NCBI GenBank assembly: GCA_018263655.1
Contig: JAANWY010000342.1
Coordinates: 1 to 14,226 of the forward strand
DNA: 14,226 nucleotides
Direction: 5' to 3'
DNA from: Anaerolineales bacterium
GTDB lineage: Bacteria > Chloroflexota > Anaerolineae > Epilineales > JAANWY01
Notes under the pieces: model-generated
Told to the model about the DNA's origin: nothing
Seen by the model: the letters and a program-made list of their open reading frames with translations, nothing else
Databases searched by the model: none
Program-made: the position numbers and the translations under genes
Shown here: positions 12,506 through 14,226 of the stretch, in pieces
Position numbering within the stretch: position 1 is the first letter of the stretch
Layout: the number at the start of each line of letters is the position of its first letter

Positions 12506-14226
12506 CTACTTCATGACAGCCGGCAAGAACACATAATACCTCACCAGCGGCGCTGTCACCGTGACCGAGGGCGTCGGTGTGGGGGTAGACGTGTGTAGCG
12601 GCGTGGTCGTGGGTGTGACCGTAGGTGTGGCTGTAGCGGACACTTGAGACAGATACCACCGCGCGGTGTCCGAACAGCAATCGGGGTGCACCGGATCGGA
12701 GTAGAAAACTGTCAGCTCATCCCCATCTGACACTTTCAACATCCCCTCATCCCCGTTGCTCTCCTGGCACAGCCAACAGAAGTATAGATTATGATCCGCC
12801 ACAGCGGACGAGAAGATGCCCGTGTCAGTGTCCGTCTCTCTCACGAAGAGTGTGATTCCCCGAGAATCTGTCCCACTGCTCACATAGACAGGGACTCTCT
12901 CTTGCTGCGCGGGGTCCTGGTTCGCGTTCGGGTCCAGCACCATTAGCACAGCCTCGTCGTCAACGGACCAGTATTGATCGCGATCGAAGGCGACCCAAGC
13001 CGGCGGTGTCGGCGTTGGCGTTATCGTAGACGTGGACGTGGGTGTCGGGGTAGCCGTCTGGGTCGACGTCGGCGTGGCCGTGGCCGTGGGCGTCGGGGTC
13101 GGTGTTGCGACGTACCAGCGCGCTTCGGCTGGCTCCGAAATATTGGCCGCAATCGCCTCGACCCAATCGCCATCACTCACGTGAATGCGCCGCTCGTCAG
13201 GCACATTGCCGGCCGTGGAAAAGCCCAGTGTCCCCGTGAACCGGCCGCTGTTGCTGCTTGTCTCCGACACCGAAATCCGCATGCCGGGAAACCCCGGCGC
13301 CGTCTCACTGCGGACGTGGATGTCGATGATGTCGATCGCCGAGGGGTCACCGGTGCGGCGCGGATCAATGACCTCGATGTTGGCCACATCATCGCCGTAG
13401 TACACGGAGCGGTCGAAGCTGATGGCCGGCACCGGCGTCGCTGTGGACGTTGCCGTCGGCTCGATGGTGCCGGTCTGCGTCGGTGTTAGCGTAGGTGTCG
13501 GTGTCCGGGTCGGGGTCAAAGTGAAGCGCGATGTGGGCGACGGCGTCCACGTGGCGCCGAAGACTTTGTACTCCAGGTGGAGTACCGGTCTCTTGTCTCG
13601 ATCGCCGGCGCCGTAACCCGAATACCAGGAGAAGCTCTGGAACTGGTCCATCATTGGGCCGTCCAACCGCAAAGCTATCTGCCCGGCGGACAGCCGCGTC
13701 TCCACGTAGTCCCGAGCCGCTGCGGTGAACACAAAGCGGTTCACCGTCTCGTTATCGAGCTCCTCGGGGCGCAGCGGCGTACCAACGGGAACAACAGTGG
13801 CCGGCTCCTCGAGCAATGTTCGATGCGTGGGAAAGTACGGGTGACCGCCGCCCGTCCAGGTGCCATCGGCAACCTCGTCGAGAATCTTTAGCGACCACTC
13901 GCCGCCCAGTTCGGGGTGCAGGTTGTTGCTAGACAGACCGACGATGTCAAGCCACGCCTCCGTGATCTCCGCGCCGGCCGGCACACTGCTCAGGTCGAAG
14001 TGGATTGCGCCGTAGAGCTTCTGTCGTCCACCGGTATTGTGACTGCCGGCCCACATCGCGTAGCTGCCGAGCAAGTTCTTTTCCGGAAGGTCCGAACTGA
14101 CCGAGCCGACGTCGTACTGACCGGGCACGGCCGTCAGCGGAACCACCGTGGCCCAGGGGAACTCCGTGGGGGTCGGTGTGGAGGTAGGGGTCGATGGTGT
14201 AGCTGTCGGCGATGGCCCAGGCGTCG
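12506..14226 (-). CDS. Secreted multidomain surface protein, N-terminus outside the window
   Basis: At least 572 residues; the reading frame stays open to the right edge, where another Thr-Pro linker is visible (14159-14226), so the GTG at 14146 is not the true start. From N to C it holds a DNRLRE-type beta domain (about 13560-14130; note YGAIHFDLSSVPAGAEITEAWLDIVG), a Thr/Pro linker, an Ig-like domain (about 13110-13425), a second linker, a related Ig-like domain (about 12650-12990), a third linker and the end VFLPAVMK. Both Ig-like domains share the pattern of Asp-rich turns and a SDGD motif; the second alone has four cysteines (FCWLC and PDCC). The ending resembles C-terminal tails of exported Chloroflexota proteins. 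Carbohydrate or cell-wall contact is likely; the ligand is unknown. Confidence 0.88.
   Translation of the reverse strand, partial: TPGPSPTATPSTPTSTPTPTEFPWATVVPLTAVPGQYDVGSVSSDLPEKNLLGSYAMWAGSHNTGGRQKLYGAIHFDLSSVPAGAEITEAWLDIVGLSSNNLHPELGGEWSLKILDEVADGTWTGGGHPYFPTHRTLLEEPATVVPVGTPLRPEELDNETVNRFVFTAAARDYVETRLSAGQIALRLDGPMMDQFQSFSWYSGYGAGDRDKRPVLHLEYKVFGATWTPSPTSRFTLTPTRTPTPTLTPTQTGTIEPTATSTATPVPAISFDRSVYYGDDVANIEVIDPRRTGDPSAIDIIDIHVRSETAPGFPGMRISVSETSSNSGRFTGTLGFSTAGNVPDERRIHVSDGDWVEAIAANISEPAEARWYVATPTPTPTATATPTSTQTATPTPTSTSTITPTPTPPAWVAFDRDQYWSVDDEAVLMVLDPNANQDPAQQERVPVYVSSGTDSRGITLFVRETDTDTGIFSSAVADHNLYFCWLCQESNGDEGMLKVSDGDELTVFYSDPVHPDCCSDTARWYLSQVSATATPTVTPTTTPLHTSTPTPTPSVTVTAPLVRYYVFLPAVMK

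Noticed and set aside
12246..12680. 144-codon minus-strand frame in the intergenic region
   Set aside because: It overlaps the true end of the surface-protein gene in another frame and runs through the hairpin repeats, with no protein-like features.
1..14226. CRISPR array, tRNA or rRNA genes
   Set aside because: No regularly spaced direct repeats and no recognisable tRNA or rRNA sequence were seen. The repeats found are inverted and irregular.

Overview
The window looks like a piece of a Chloroflexota genome (Anaerolineae-like), probably from a metagenome assembly. The evidence is an extracellular protein with Thr-Pro linkers ending in FLPAVMK, a tail I recall from secreted Chloroflexota proteins, together with many short palindromic dispersed repeats between genes and GC-rich housekeeping and catabolic genes. 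The phylum is an inference. Almost every gene is on the minus strand.

Left part (1-4040): ftsH, the membrane AAA+ metalloprotease, and trxB, thioredoxin reductase, followed upstream by a 72-residue Cys-rich protein of unknown function. The gaps between them carry MITE-like elements: a 222-bp element (A) holding a 52-bp perfect palindrome, a 79-bp shortened relative (B), and a 131-bp element (C) with 21-bp perfect terminal inverted repeats that shares its internal hairpin with A.

Central part (4041-11912): a minus-strand catabolic cluster read from right to left. It contains an IclR regulator, a small zinc-ribbon protein translationally coupled to it, an aldehyde dehydrogenase of the pyrroline-5-carboxylate dehydrogenase type, a class III aminotransferase, the two subunits of a glutaconate-type CoA-transferase, and a second class III aminotransferase. 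Together they could turn an amino acid into a semialdehyde, then a carboxylate, then an acyl-CoA. The substrate cannot be named from sequence. A clear sigma70 promoter and a palindromic operator precede iclR.

Two things stand out in the cluster. First, an oppositely oriented, lower-GC toxin-antitoxin pair (DUF4258 toxin and YgiT/MqsA-type zinc-finger antitoxin), with its own near-consensus promoter, sits between the two CoA-transferase subunit genes, which are normally adjacent. Second, in the aminotransferase at 7750-9099 the PLP-binding lysine is missing, and the codons there coincide with a 15-base exact match to an Illumina adapter. This is most likely a sequence artefact, not a real catalytic-site change.

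Right part (11913-14226): a 593-bp intergenic stretch full of hairpins and short repeats, then the 3' part of a secreted multidomain protein gene that runs off the right edge. Its reading frame stays open to the last base.
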